Positions 47,108 to 58,679 of a DNA stretch of 64,000 bases are shown here, piece after piece. The notes under the pieces are model-generated. The model did no database searches. It had not been told where the DNA came from and saw only the letters and a list, made by a program, of their open reading frames with translations. The first letter of the stretch is position 1. Each line of letters opens with the position of its first letter. This stretch comes from Xestospongia muta (lineage: Eukaryota; Porifera; Demospongiae; Haplosclerida; Petrosiidae), in assembly GCA_963693285.1 (NCBI GenBank), contig OY848917.1:21396245-21460244 (forward strand), read 5' to 3'. The translations under genes and the position numbers were made by a program.

Positions 47108-47310
47108 GACTTCTGTACATGAAAGTTGCTTTGCAAGACATTAAAAAAATCTTACAGGCTTCTTTTTTGCTGATAGCTGTACTATTTCTTTGAAAGTTAG
47201 TGTTCAGCTCTTTGATATTACTGTCTTGTTGTTTGTAAATCTAACAGAGGTAAAAAGAGTCCTTGTTTTCTTTGAGCCTTTTATATGTGTCATATAAAAT
47301 GTAAATTCAA
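47108..47310 (-). pseudogene. pogo-type transposase fragment (C-terminal)
   Basis: Nucleotide-level copy of 43130-43330, sharing ACAGAGGTAAA and GTCATATAAAATGT-type blocks. It covers only the end of the transposase frame and carries indels. Confidence 0.65.
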
Positions 47311-47559
47311 GTAAATCATCAGATGTACACAGTGTGATCTTGTCCTGCTAGAGTAATACATCCCTTTTGCTAACAAATTGGGGTATTGTATAAGTAATTC
47401 AAAGATTGTTCATGCTTGTCTCAGCTCAGTCTGCCCTTTGACCTATTGACTAATTTCTTAGCATTTGATATCCATGACTTGGGGATTTAACATTCATTTC
47501 ATGACAACAGTCTGATAGCATAAAAAATTTTTTGTGTCACTTCAATTGTTCACTGCTGG

Positions 47560-47985
47560 GTTTTTATAAAATATCTCTCTAAGATAAGGTGAGTAACAAT
47601 AGAGTCAACAACTTTAATGTCAGGTTGGAACACCACCACACAGTTCAATGTCAATTTGTGTGGCACCATTGATGCAATGTGGGATCACTTGTACTCACAC
47701 AAGTGATCCCTTACAAGCTGCACTAGACAAATCAGCTTTGGAACATTCTATTTTCTCCAACATGTCTTTAGCAATAATGGTTGCTGCTGTGCCAAATATG
47801 TTAACCACAAATCCATTGAAAACTCACTTGGATGACATAGTCTGTCTCAGTATCTACATGAACCTCTTGTTCACCCTTGTCTGCACAACTCAGAGTACTG
47901 AGGGTCTCTCCATTCCCATCTACTATAATTTCTTTTAGAGAGGACATTTTCAAGAGACATGACCTTCACTGCCACAATTCCAGCA
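47560..47985 (-). pseudogene. Ty3/gypsy gag-protease fragment
   Basis: The minus strand encodes a CCHC knuckle (CWNCGSEGHVS, stop, KC; about 47945-47985) and, some 130 bases later in another frame, GFVVNIFGTAATIIAKDMLEKIE. The latter resembles the retroviral-type protease flap region where DTGAA is expected; here the Asp is lost. A 12-bp perfect hairpin (47681-47710) interrupts the 3' part. No RT follows. Confidence 0.5.
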
Positions 47986-48019
47986 ACTGAAGGGCTTTGA
48001 CCTCATTTTTAGAGCTCCA

Positions 48020-48080
48020 CTTATTCTATGTATGTATGTATGCATGTATATGTATATATGTATACACACACACATATATA

Positions 48081-48128
<48 letters not shown>

Positions 48129-48155
48129 TATATATATACTATATATATATATATT
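48020..48155. repeat. GTAT / TA microsatellite
   Basis: TATG repeats, then a pure AT run at about 48079-48124. It joins the inverted copy of the dispersed repeat to its right. Confidence 0.95.
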
Positions 48156-48480
48156 ACTTTATTGTTTGGTTAAGTAACACAATAGCACAAACTGGTTTTT
48201 GTGTTATTCATTTTGTGAAATAACCTAAAGTATGCAATTAAACTATTAACTAGTTTTTTATTGAGTGTTAAAATAAACAGTCACACAATATTAACTCAGA
48301 ATCACTATATATGTATAAAAGTAATATGAGTGAAGGCAGGTGATCATAAATGAGTAAAAAGTAAAAATTTGTCTCAAGTATACTGATCTATGTGCTACGT
48401 AGTAATTCACATTACAGCTTGTAGTTCATGAAACTTCGCAGTAGTATAGTGTTAATATTAGAGATGGATAGTACATACAT
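48150..48480 (-). repeat. Dispersed repeat, copy 2 (inverted)
   Basis: Reverse complement of the 41880-42230 repeat, with the same order of blocks and similar microsatellites on both sides. Confidence 0.65.
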
Positions 48481-48503
48481 AGATACATAGATACATACAT
48501 ACA

Positions 48504-48536
<33 letters not shown>

Positions 48537-48560
48537 GTATGTATATATTATATATATATT
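48478..48560. repeat. ATAC/TATA microsatellite
   Basis: ACAT repeats (about 48481-48532) followed by imperfect TATA repeats. Confidence 0.95.
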
Positions 48561-48569
48561 ATATATTAG

Positions 48570-50108
48570 AAAAAGAGCTTATATAATTTACAAAAATAAA
48601 GAAACCACAGAAAAAGGAATCTAGTGATTACCAGTTGTTGGTACTTGCTCCAATGATCAATGTTATATTGTCCAACACCTAGTGAACTCTAATAAAGAAA
48701 GTTAGCATTAAAGGAGATCAGAGAAAGAGGAGATGGATAGGTTGACAGGAATGATAGATGGATAGTTTTATAGACAGAGATGGATTCACATTTTTTTTAT
48801 GACAGACAGAAAAATGAAAGTAGTGAAGTGAAGAGGGAATAGAATAGACAAAAGTATGACATAAGTATTAACAACATTCTATTCAATAGTTTGTTGAAGC
48901 ATTGTATAACACGTAGTGTATATAGTAAATACATTCTTCCTAGGCCACTGACTGAGAGTGCTGCAATAGATATGTATTTAGTTGGAGATATAGGATATTG
49001 TGTAAGATCACAAAACTGGCCATTTTTCTTGTGACATCATCTACCAAACAGATATCAGAAAAAAGTATATCATAGTGTTTGCACAGAACCAAATCAGGTA
49101 TTGGAGATATTTAAAGAACAGAATTGTATTTAATAATGGAAACCAATCAAATATATCATGATGCTGTATTACATTGTAATCGATGTGTTACCAGTTTAAT
49201 TTCATAGCGTCTTGACATTAAATGTGGATTAGTGAAATGTGCTTTGCTTTCTGGTATTCTGGTCCAAGTATAAAGATCATAGGGGCTCTCTTATTAACTG
49301 TTTCATTGAGTAACTGTTTAGGAGGACTGATATGTTTGTAGAGCAACCTGGTTCTAATTCAGATCCCTGAAATTAGTGAACATTTACAACTATAATAATA
49401 GTAATATTAAATTTATATCTAATTATTATGTAATACAATGTGTTTCTATACAGCTAATTTTAGTTATATTAATAAAATTGCATCCTTGAATAAATATTAC
49501 AGCTGATTCACATTTATTTTGACCTTGCAAATCATTTTAATGACTTCATCAAGTTACTAATACATGAATTATGTGTGTACTTATAACAATACTTCAATAC
49601 AGCTGACAATGTAACTGTCAATTGAAATAATTTGTTCCTTTGTAATTAGAAACATAGGTAGAAAAGGTAAAGTTATAATAGAAAAAATATAGGCCAATCT
49701 TGTATTACATCCATTCATCTATCTCTCTGTCTATTAACCATCCATTCAATTATTTATTTATTTTCCATGAATCATTCTTCTTTGTCATACCTTTTCTCTC
49801 CTTGAAATCATCTCGAAATACCTCTCTGATTGGAAGGATGAGAATTGATATCTTCAATGAAATCTTTCATTTTATATCGACCTGGACCAAACAGTTGATT
49901 CTGTGGTAATGCATGAATAAATCAATACTACCACGTAACAGAAACTACATAAATAGAGGGCATTTAACAAATCATAGAATTATTGTACTATTCATGGTCT
50001 ATCTCAACAATGTTGGCTAGATTAAAAACATTTAAAATATTGAATAAAAGTACAAGGGGTTAGGAAGTATGTGGATATTACCAATTCCAATGACATAGTA
50101 CTTTTGTT
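48570..50108. other. No supported gene
   Basis: AT-rich. The longest frame (49700-49909, +) has no domain. Nothing recognisable was seen on either strand. Confidence 0.4.
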
Positions 50109-50130
50109 CCCCCCCCCCCCCCCCCCCCCC
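50109..50130. repeat. Poly(C) tract of 22 bases
   Basis: An uninterrupted run of 22 C in an otherwise AT-rich region. Confidence 0.98.
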
Positions 50131-50411
50131 AATTTGTCCCACAGGACACATTACACTAGTGCAAAATATCCCCAGGGACATTCTGCTGTAGTGTAATATG
50201 TTTGAAGACACAAATTTAGGGGGAGAACTATGGTGCACCGTTGTGTCAACATTGGAAAATTATCATGATATTAAATAGGTCATTATTTATTAAATAACTC
50301 TTGATTTACTTCTTATTTATTTAACAAATGAAATTATTTACTAAATCATACATTATTTAGTAAATCATGCATTATTAAGTAAATTACAATCTATGTTTTT
50401 TAATGTTTAAT

Positions 50412-50454
50412 GTTTAGGATTTAGATTTTAAGCCTTAAAATCTAAACCCTAAAC
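50412..50454. repeat. Near-perfect 43-bp palindrome
   Basis: A 21-base arm starting GTTTAGGATTTAG is mirrored by CTTAAAATC...CCTAAAC with one centre base and one mismatch. It could be the end-to-end junction of an inverted repeat. No coding role is seen. Confidence 0.85.
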
Positions 50455-51114
50455 CATAAACATACAACAAACTCTAGGGTTGTCTTTTCAGTATGATTCA
50501 TGGTTACCTTATAGATGGACTGCACTAAAAGTTTGACAAAATTAGCACATTGGAACTATGTTGTACATCATGCAATGAAATTGTGAAGTTGTTTAAAGTA
50601 AGGAAGGTTACTTTTAATCTCAGGAGACTAGCCATCTTCCTTATTTCAGAGAATAGAGGAGGGTCTTGTGCGACTAGGTCGAGGGTTGACTTTTTAAATT
50701 TAAATAAAATTAGATACCAGGAATAACTCACTTGAAGAAGAAAACTAACCCACAATAAGAAAAAATTCATCCACAGAAATTATTTAAATAATAACATGAA
50801 ACAGCAAATAGCAGAGATTATACTAGTCCACAAACTCTATGGTAAACACTTTTTGAAATGAGCGGAAACAAGTTTGGTAAGTCAACACTGTACAATTTAT
50901 TTTAATTTACAAACACATTGTTGACCATAATTATAGTAAATATAGTGCTTACATGAATAATTATAGTCAACATGAGCTTGTATGACTAATTTCAATGAAA
51001 CATGATCATTATTCCATCATTTACTGCAAGAAACTGTTTTATTGATTTGGCTATAATAAATGCAATTAGTTATAATGAAAATGAATAAGGTGGGATAAAA
51101 GACATGCATCACTG

Positions 51115-51300
51115 TAAAATCGCTGGTGTCATGGTAACACCAAAATGTGGTGTCAACAGTCTGTGCAAGAATGACACCAGTAATGGTGTCAGTATTGACA
51201 CACTAAGGTAACGGTATCAATTAAACACCATGTAAGTCTTCACATAACACACTCATTGGTGTCAAATTGGCACCATAGAAAGTTTCCCACAACACTTTCA
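51115..51300. repeat. Cluster of GGTGTCA motifs in both orientations
   Basis: GGTGTCA or its complement TGACACC occurs repeatedly (for example near 51126, 51149, 51173, 51194, 51255). It looks like a short non-autonomous element or internally repetitive sequence. Confidence 0.5.
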
Positions 51301-51426
51301 GTGTCTACATAATCTAGTTTTTTTCACATCAAAAGGCTTATGAAAAAACAATAAAAGAACAAACAAAACAAAGAATACTGAAAGGAAGTTGTGAATAAAT
51401 GAATCAACACACAATGAAAGCAATAC

Positions 51427-51750
51427 TCAATAGTCATATACACTAAATCTTGAGAGACTACTTAGAAATCCTTGGGGATGTAATGGAATCTTTGCAGAAG
51501 GTTTCATCTGATACGCTGCCTCTAAAAACAATCCCACTGCTTTCATCTTTGGAGGATAAACTATGTTAAACGAATAGTAACATGCCAAACAAGAATGAAC
51601 AGCTGTCATCAGATTAGGCATTGTTAAAACATTGTTTTCGACAACAACCAGAATGTCGACTAGATTATTAAAGCTTTCACCCAGTCCAACAATCAAGGAA
51701 TGAGGTGATGATACAGATTGAAGTGACTCTTCAACGTCCAAATACTGTCC
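51427..51750 (-). CDS. Terminal exon of unrecognised protein
   Basis: A minus-strand exon of 108 codons including the stop, opened by the acceptor TTGTATGTAG. It begins GQYLDVEESLQSV; later parts are GESFNNLVDILVVVENN, then YYSFNIVYPPKMKAVGLFLE, and the tail ends LSSLSRFSVYDY. The YPPKMK/LFLEAAY segment recalls the C terminus of uncharacterised proteins seen in fish and cnidarians, but I cannot name a family. Possible upstream exons: 52310-52430 (TPTENTPSSDMDEYHRQLEKLK), 52180-52235 (ends EEYSCFEHPQI but has an in-frame TGA) and about 52040-52085 (ELAIVIDMSTDDMDCKLL). The stop suggests decay or wrong exon limits. Confidence 0.4.
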   Translation of the reverse strand, partial: GQYLDVEESLQSVSSPHSLIVGLGESFNNLVDILVVVENNVLTMPNLMTAVHSCLACYYSFNIVYPPKMKAVGLFLEAAYQMKPSAKIPLHPQGFLSSLSRFSVYDY

Positions 51751-52439
51751 CTACATACAAATGTAATTTAGTTCAAAGAAATTATTTAATTACCAAGACT
51801 GGGTGAACATAGTACTCTTTTCCTTGCCCCTCTGCATTATGACATATGATACAATAGATAAAGCAAATGCACAAAGCTGGTCTACATGAACAGTTAACAT
51901 TATTATAATTGAGTTTAGTGCTAACCATTAGTTGGGTTCTCCAAGGCCTTATACATCACAAGTAATCACTTAACTTCCCTACGTGTGTCCAAGTCAGAAT
52001 ATATCGTATGTCCAAGTCAGAATCTATCATATGACCCGTTTCAAAACCTTCAACAATTTACAATCCATGTCATCAGTACTCATATCTATCACAATGGCAA
52101 GCTCCTGCAACAGCTAACAGTTTTATAAATTTAAGTAAATTAAGACATTAGGTCACTTACTATTTGTGGATGTTCAAAACAAGAATATTCCTCCAGAATA
52201 AGCTTCCTTCACTCACTTTCTTCGTATAGCTGAGTATAAATAAATGCATAGATTGAGAACATAAACATACTAGAAGCTCTGAAATAAGTAACTTTAGAGC
52301 TGAGAAGTCCATTTCTTAGACTGGTACAAAGTCTTCAGTTTCTCTAATTGTCGATGGTACTCATCCATATCTGAACTTGGTGTATTCTCAGTCGGTGTGG
52401 ATGTAACAAATAATGTTGGTTAGATAGAAATAAAATAGT

Positions 52440-53625
52440 AGTAGAGATACAATTAAAAGTGTAGAAAAGTTATGACAGCAACACAAAATGTAAATATAGA
52501 TACGCAAATAGTAGTATAATAAGACAAATAACTTAAGAACTAAACAAAAAATCAAATAAATTACTCACTATTATCCATTAAAGATAAATTTACAAAAATC
52601 TAATTGAGACAGTCATAAACATGATCATCATACTTACCCTGTATATCAAACTATCCCAGGATAACATTGGTACATTGATGACATTGACATAGTCTTAAGA
52701 CATGACAGTAGCATCTTCTCCCATTTTTAAGTATCCCTGAATGGTATCATTACCATGATCATCCCTGGAGTCATAAAATGTACTGATGATATAGTGATCC
52801 TATCATCAAAGTATCTAGGGATGATGACATTATATTAACCATCCTGGAACAGTCTTAAAATATGAGTATCTTATTTACCCCAATTGTAAGAGTATACCAT
52901 AATGGAATAGTTGTAATGACTTAGTCCTTAGACACGCAGTTGTATAGTGTATATATACACTATGAGACCCCACCTGTTGAAATATGTCAAGATATAAAGG
53001 TTACATTAGCCATCCTGAGATAATCTTAAAACACACAGAGCATATAGCCATTAGTCAAAGTATATCAATTTGGAAAAGTTGTACATCAACACTTGTCATA
53101 AAACATAATGGTCATATACCCACTTCAGTTTCAGGCAGACCTAAATTATTCATTGTATTGTCACAACACAACTATGCAAACATTCTAAACTGTTGACATA
53201 AGAACACATGGACATAAATGAATAGATGTGCCAATGGAATTATATAGCCTGTCAGATAATGGAATAGTGGAAAGAAAAATTTAATACTTCTCTGTCAATC
53301 TTAGAATAACACATTCTTTGTTTCCCAAGGATTAAGATACTATTTCATTCACACCTTTAGATCTTTTTCGAGGAGATTTTACTAATCTTTCTGATGTCAT
53401 CTTTCTATAGGGGGCTTTTCTTTGACATATCTTACTTACATTTCCAAGTTTCAATAAATCTACATATGATTATATATAATTATACTATTTATTTGTATTG
53501 TTGCAACATTCTTATTTCCTGTTTCCTGCCAGATGTCTAGTTAACTTAAGTTTGAGCCTTATTGCTTCAAATCATTGTTTTAGTTGACTTGTTACTGAAC
53601 AGATAACCCAACCAGAGAGTTGTAG
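52440..53625. other. No supported gene
   Basis: AT-rich. 52640-53160 has loosely repeated phrases such as CCTGAATGG/CCATCCTG and CAGTCTTAAAA, suggesting old repeats. No exon of the neighbouring acyl-CoA synthetase was found here. Confidence 0.4.
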
Positions 53626-53631
53626 TCATAC

Positions 53632-53895
53632 CATAATAGATCCCATGAAAGTGATAAACCACCCAGGAGAATTAAAGCCTAAAATAGGTACTCCATGATG
53701 AGCTTCCAAACCAAGCTTGATCATAGACTTTGCTGCCTTTTCAACATCATCAAGATACTGATTATAGGTCCAGGTTATCCATATATCATTCCGCTTCACT
53801 TTGAGAGCAGGACAATGTCCAAACTTTGAGACAGTTTGTTTAAATGCTTCATTGACAGTCACAGGAGGAATAGAAGCAGGACCAGTTAAAGATAC
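53632..53895 (-). CDS. ACSBG: Bubblegum-type acyl-CoA synthetase exon (N-terminal)
   Basis: An 88-codon exon with acceptor ATCTCACAG and donor ATG|GTATGA, phase 0. It encodes GPASIPPVTVNEAFKQTV, then FGHCPALKVKR, ITWTYNQYLDDVEKAAKS, and LGFNSPGWFITFMGSIM. This is the N-terminal part of long-chain fatty-acid-CoA ligases of the ACSBG (bubblegum) family, which activate long-chain fatty acids to acyl-CoA with ATP. The family is about 650-750 residues long. The AMP-binding P-loop and the rest of the enzyme were not found on the minus strand down to the ankyrin gene, so this is either a gene with very long introns or, more likely, a truncated copy. The frame itself is undamaged. Confidence 0.8.
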
Positions 53896-54313
53896 CTGTG
53901 AGATATGGAAACTACATAGAATGTAGGAAAGTATAGAGAGATATAATTCTAGCAAGACAGTGTTACAGCTGGTATTATTGATTTTGAAAACAAAGCCATA
54001 AACATGGAAACAACAACTGGCTAGCACATCATTGATTACATTTACTGATTTTTCTTAAACTAAGGCAACAACATTCACAGACTAATCAATCAGAACAATT
54101 AAGTTAGAAAGACTTGACGTTTTGACCACTATGACACTTGCCCAAGATTGTATTCAATGAATAGAATCTTGTTATGCAACAATTTATATCAAAAAGGTCA
54201 GTATTTCAAAAGGGTCACATGTATAATAGAAGATACCTAGTAATACACAAGTATGTACAACATATAACGAAGACATTGGATGATATTGCCAAAAAGAGAT
54301 GTATAAAACTAAC

Positions 54314-54364
54314 CTGAATAGTCGCTTTCACATCTGGTTCTACTGTCCAGTACTGCCATTGATG
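54314..54364 (-). CDS. ACSBG: Preceding ACSBG exon (5' limit uncertain)
   Basis: Encodes HQWQYWTVEPDVKATIQ and ends with CAG|GTTAGT in phase 0, joining to the exon at 53895. The WTxxxDxxxxI pattern just before GPASIPP is as in ACSBG proteins. The 5' limit may be 54352 or 54364, since both follow an AG. An in-frame stop lies further upstream, so this is not simply a long first exon. Confidence 0.55.
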
Positions 54365-54926
54365 CTTGAGAGCGACCACATAAATAAATAAAATTGAGAT
54401 TCACTTCCTGTCACAATTGTATATAGACATCCGGTCACACGATAATTACATGGTTCTGTCATTTATCCACCTATAATATATGTATGTACATTCCAAGATA
54501 CATTTTAAAGATTGTTAGTCTTTGGTTAATTGTAAATACAACTATAACATTTCCAGTAACCATATTCTTTCATGGAATGTTGGTGTATACTGATGTAAAT
54601 GTTGTAAAAATGTGTTATTGTCACACACCAAAGAATCATTGTGAATAACATGTGCTGATATAACACAGTACCTTACCTTATATTGTTATTGAAAATGTTG
54701 TGTAAACATAGATATGCTCTGTAAACATATGTATGTATAGAACACACATGTATTTGTTCCAGTAACACAGTACAGATTACACTATTTAGATCATTGATAA
54801 AAAGACATGTATGCCTACAGCTCTTTAATTTAATTAAATAGCATTTATACACATGGCTATTTATATTATGACATGTCTAACAACCATATACTTTAAATAT
54901 CTAGTTGAATTGGGGTTTGGAGAAGA
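54365..54926. other. No supported gene
   Basis: AT-rich intergenic or intronic sequence, with nothing recognisable. Confidence 0.4.
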
Positions 54927-57630
54927 CTAAAAACCATAAGGATGAAAATCAACTAATTTAAAATGACTGACAAGATATTGATCACAACTGTTCTGAAATG
55001 GTATCTCATATAAATGTAAATGATATGAATAATCTTGAACTTTATGAATTTTGACTTGAAATATGATCTGAGAGTCTGTGCATAGAATGGTTGTGACTTC
55101 TCCAAATATCGGTTGCTCATCTTCTGTTCCAATTATGACAGCACATGGGGATTAAACAAAACACGATCCACTTTAACCCAGTTTGTACTGTGAAGAAAAG
55201 AAATAATATATAGCATAACAATGAATATATACATATAGATAAATAGATTGTTAGATAAATATGGATGGTAATATAGATAAATGAACTCCAGCTAAATTGA
55301 AAGCCACAATCATCAAAGTAATTATAGAAAATACCTATAAACATCTGGTGGAAGTTGTGGTTCATCATTACACCAAGAATAATGGCACAGTAGGAATGGC
55401 TATTGTACAGCCTAGAAATAAGCATAATTAATAGCTACTTTGTGTTAACTTAATATTCATCACCTGGGCCAGCCTCCCATGTATCCCACTTAGAATTCAG
55501 TGATAAGTAACATTGATGAAGTTGATACCGAAGAACTAAAGAATAGCAAATATTAGTAAAGTTTCCCGTTACATTACACAAATGCTTAAAGAGTTTGTGT
55601 TTAGCTTCAAATCTGGTAGTTTGGAAATGAACCAATGGCACATACCTATAGATATAGTTCTTAAAAATAGGGAAACATTTATAAGGTCTTACTTTAAAAT
55701 GAGGCATAGCAAGTGACCCAATTATACATTTCAGTGTGATGGACACTGGATACAAAGACTTAAATGACAAGTGGTGATCAGAAATTAATGACTCCCAAGT
55801 ATCCACAGAAGTGTCATGGAATTTTTTTAGAAAATAAAATGTCTGCGATTTCAACCAAACAAAGAAAGTTAAACCAATATTCATCTGCTGTATCTATTAG
55901 ATAACCAACAGCCCATGGAAGAAACCGAGCCAACGTCCACATTTGCATAGCTAGGAAATGCAAGCAAAAAGTACATACAAACCAACTCAACCTGCTCAAT
56001 AATACATACATTGTTACATCAGCCATGTGTATAATCAACACATGTAGTAAATAAAAGCTAGCAAGATCTAACCATAATAAAGTTATTCTATTTAAAGCCC
56101 ACACCAACATGTTGAGAATACAAAAATACAATAATAAAACTTACCATATTGTCGTAATTTAGGGTCAGATGAATTTAATGTAATCCCTGAGATTGAGGAT
56201 GGTTTGTCAGAGTCAGTGAAACCCAAGTTAATAAGTATTAAATTCTCATCAACCTTGTCAAGAGAAAATAACTTCTCTTCATTCAAAAAGTGCTATAGTA
56301 ATTTTTACCATCACTTTAAGATTCATACAATACACAAATCAACTTACATTCAACATAAATTTCATGTCCATTGGTATTATTCCCTCCAGTAGGTCATGCA
56401 TCAGGTCTGGAATAAGCATAGATGTAACATCAAAATAGTTAAGTTCGTTTAATACTGATTTTCTGTTTATACCAAAGACTAATTGAGAAACGGGTAGAAA
56501 ACTCAGGAATGGATTCAATCAAGTCACAATGATGCTTGTAACCTTTGGGGCTTCTTAATTCAAAGTAGCATTCATTAAACTATCAGACAAAAATAACAGA
56601 GTCAATGGTAATGTTACTATGCTACCTTACCTTTGTTTGAATGTCAGAATCACAAATTTGGCACTTTCTAAATGCTGTTGGACTTTCTTTAAAACCTCCA
56701 ATAGCTTTGACTAGCAGGATTATCTGCATATACAAGTGACACAGTGTCTCTAATTTTTTGTTTGTCCATTGATTGTGAATTGTACTCCATCTTCCCGAAA
56801 CATATATGAGGATACAGAAATATAATTTTAACAACCTACTGACTCAAATAACTTGATGTCATTTACAAATGGTTGAAGCATTTTATCAATTCCATGCTTT
56901 GCAATTAAAGATGACTTAACTAGAGCAAGCAATTTGATACTTCCAACCTTAGAATGATATTTTGGATTGATGTTTCAAATCATAAAATAGAATCCTATTA
57001 CCTCATTATAATTATGTAACATGTTTTATATAATATAAATACCTAATTTATGTTTCTTTCAATAAGAGCCAAGAGGGTTGCACACTTCTAATTCATCATA
57101 ATATAAAATAATTTGTAGGGCTGTGTGATCTATGGAATATAGTAAATGATCATTCAAAGTTGTCCCATCACAATAGTCACACAAAACTTCAGTATTGGCA
57201 TTTACATGTCCATGAAGTATCTATTCAAATTAGAAAAATTAACCAATATTCTTTCTAGAGCTATATATACAATTAGTATAACCAGTATTTACCTTTTGTA
57301 AAAACTGTGTATCATTTAACATGTTCTGAAGAGTAAGTAGTAGTGGTACATATATGAGCTCTTCTTTTATAAACAATCTTTCCTTTTCTTTCACTCTGTC
57401 TTTGAACTTGGTGTTGTTCAAGGACTATCCTTCTAGGTTCCTATATAAGACAAACTCTTTTGATCAATTTATATGTACACATTTATGTATTATATTATGA
57501 TTACATACAATTAAGACAAATAATTCTTTAAAGAACTGAAGTTGATGATGAAACATTTGGAGACCATCTAAAGGTTTTGTGTGCTTTCCAGTAAAAACAG
57601 AATCCAAACCATCAATGTCAGTAAGGTTGA
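54927..57630 (-). pseudogene. Multi-exon pseudogene, uncharacterised metazoan family
   Basis: Exons on the minus strand, 5' to 3': about 57505-57628 (DGLDSVFTGKHTKPLDGL), 57293-57424 (IYVPLLLTLQNMLND), 57043-57220 (LYYDELEVCNPLGSY, stop, KKHKL), 56836-56947 (SLIAKHGIDKMLQPFVNDIK), about 56630-56790 (GTVSLVYADNPASQ, frameshift, GGFKESPTAFRKCQICDSD), 56348-56406 (DLMHDLLEGIIPMD), 56145-56292 (INLGFTDSDKPSS), 55693-55950 (ARFLPWAVGYLI), up to 55659 (YVPLVHFQTTRFEAKHKLFK), 55335-55411 and 54927-55187 (TNWVKV, frameshift, IIGTEDEQPIFGEV). The motifs match a large family of uncharacterised proteins in cnidarians, sponges and fish, of unknown role and possibly transposon-linked. Damage: TGA at 57059-57061, TAG in the 55335-55411 exon, and frameshifts near 56.74 kb, in the A7 run at 55822-55828 and near 55.14 kb. 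Confidence 0.75.
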
Positions 57631-57734
57631 TTGAATTTATTAAAAGAACTAAAGTCAGATTAGATCTTTACAGTCTAATTGTATTATAACCACAAGTTGA
57701 GCGAGGAATTGTTAGTTTTGTTGCTTGACTTAGA

Positions 57735-58200
57735 ATGGAGACAGATTTTGAGAATAAAACTCCCAAAGTAGTTTCTTACATTAAGGAGCATGCTCCCTCT
57801 ATTGACAATGCTGCCTTGGAGGATATCTGTCTGCATAAAATTGATGGATATACCTAGTCAAGGAGTGGCCTGACCCTCCCATGTCAGAAGATCAGGAAAA
57901 TTACACTAAGCTTGTTCTGAACTGAATAGCTTCAGGTGGGACAACAACATGTGTAGCACGTGGCTGTGAAATTAAAAGTGACACTGCATTGCTATGACTG
58001 TGGGAAAGACATCACTCATTGAGCTACAGATAGATGTAGCATGCTGAGTGATGTCTGCTCAAAAGAAAAGGCTAGTAGCAGAATAATTTGATGAACTGAA
58101 GATTGATGTTGATGTTAATGAACTACTGACTCATGATGATAATGGATATGTTGGAAGAATGTGCCGCTCTTGTGTCTCAGCACTATATATACAGACTTTA
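57735..58200 (+). pseudogene. Degraded frames, possibly 5' part of the TDRH element
   Basis: An ATG frame at 57735 reads METDFENKTPKVVSYIKEHA and ends at a stop after HKIDGYT. Further on, 58090-58200 reads ELLTHDDNGYVGRMCRSCVS, a CxxC-bearing piece. Neither is a full domain; I cannot assign a function. The orientation agrees with the transposase-like pseudogene downstream. Confidence 0.3.
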
Positions 58201-58210
58201 GAAATTAGAG

Positions 58211-58399
58211 TCAAGCACTCAGAAAAATGTTGACGATGCTGTTGACTGCATTATCAGTACTGACCGATAGTGTTTTACCAAATCCAGTAGGTAGCACAGT
58301 AAAGACATTATTCCCTTTAACAAAAGCAGCAATTACTTCCCTCTGTTTTTCTTTTACAATAAACCCAAGGCGCCTCTCTACTTCTATAATCTCAGCCAT
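58211..58399 (-). pseudogene. RecQ-type helicase N-terminal fragment
   Basis: Starts MAEIIEVERRLGF and contains KEKQREVIAAFVKGNNVF followed by the Walker A segment VLPTGFGKT. This matches the Q motif (KEKQ) and motif I of RecQ-family DNA helicases. After the P-loop the sequence no longer resembles a helicase and stops at 58211, so motifs Ia-VI are missing. A nearby in-frame ATG at 58424 gives a slightly longer frame. RecQ-like fragments of this kind are scattered in transposon-rich invertebrate genomes. Probably a 3'-truncated copy. Confidence 0.6.
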
Positions 58400-58679
58400 G
58401 TTCATTGATAGATAATGAGGCCACACCTTGACTAGGATATACCTTACTATAGCTCACAGAGTAATATCTGAGAGAAATCTTCCTGGTGCTTGGTGACCGT
58501 GTGAAGGTCAAGAGACTAATCAATTCATTAATCAGTCCACTACCTCAGGTATAGTAACTATAAGATTTTTAAAAAAGACTTGATGTATTTAATAATTGTG
58601 TGGGTGTGGCCTTACTGACATTTTGCAGGACAGTCAGAGCCCTTTAGCGAGGCCAGGCATGTACAGAAAAGAAAAATTA

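Noticed and set aside
49700..49909. 69-codon + strand frame
   Set aside because: No homology recognised and not conserved with anything in the window; probably chance.
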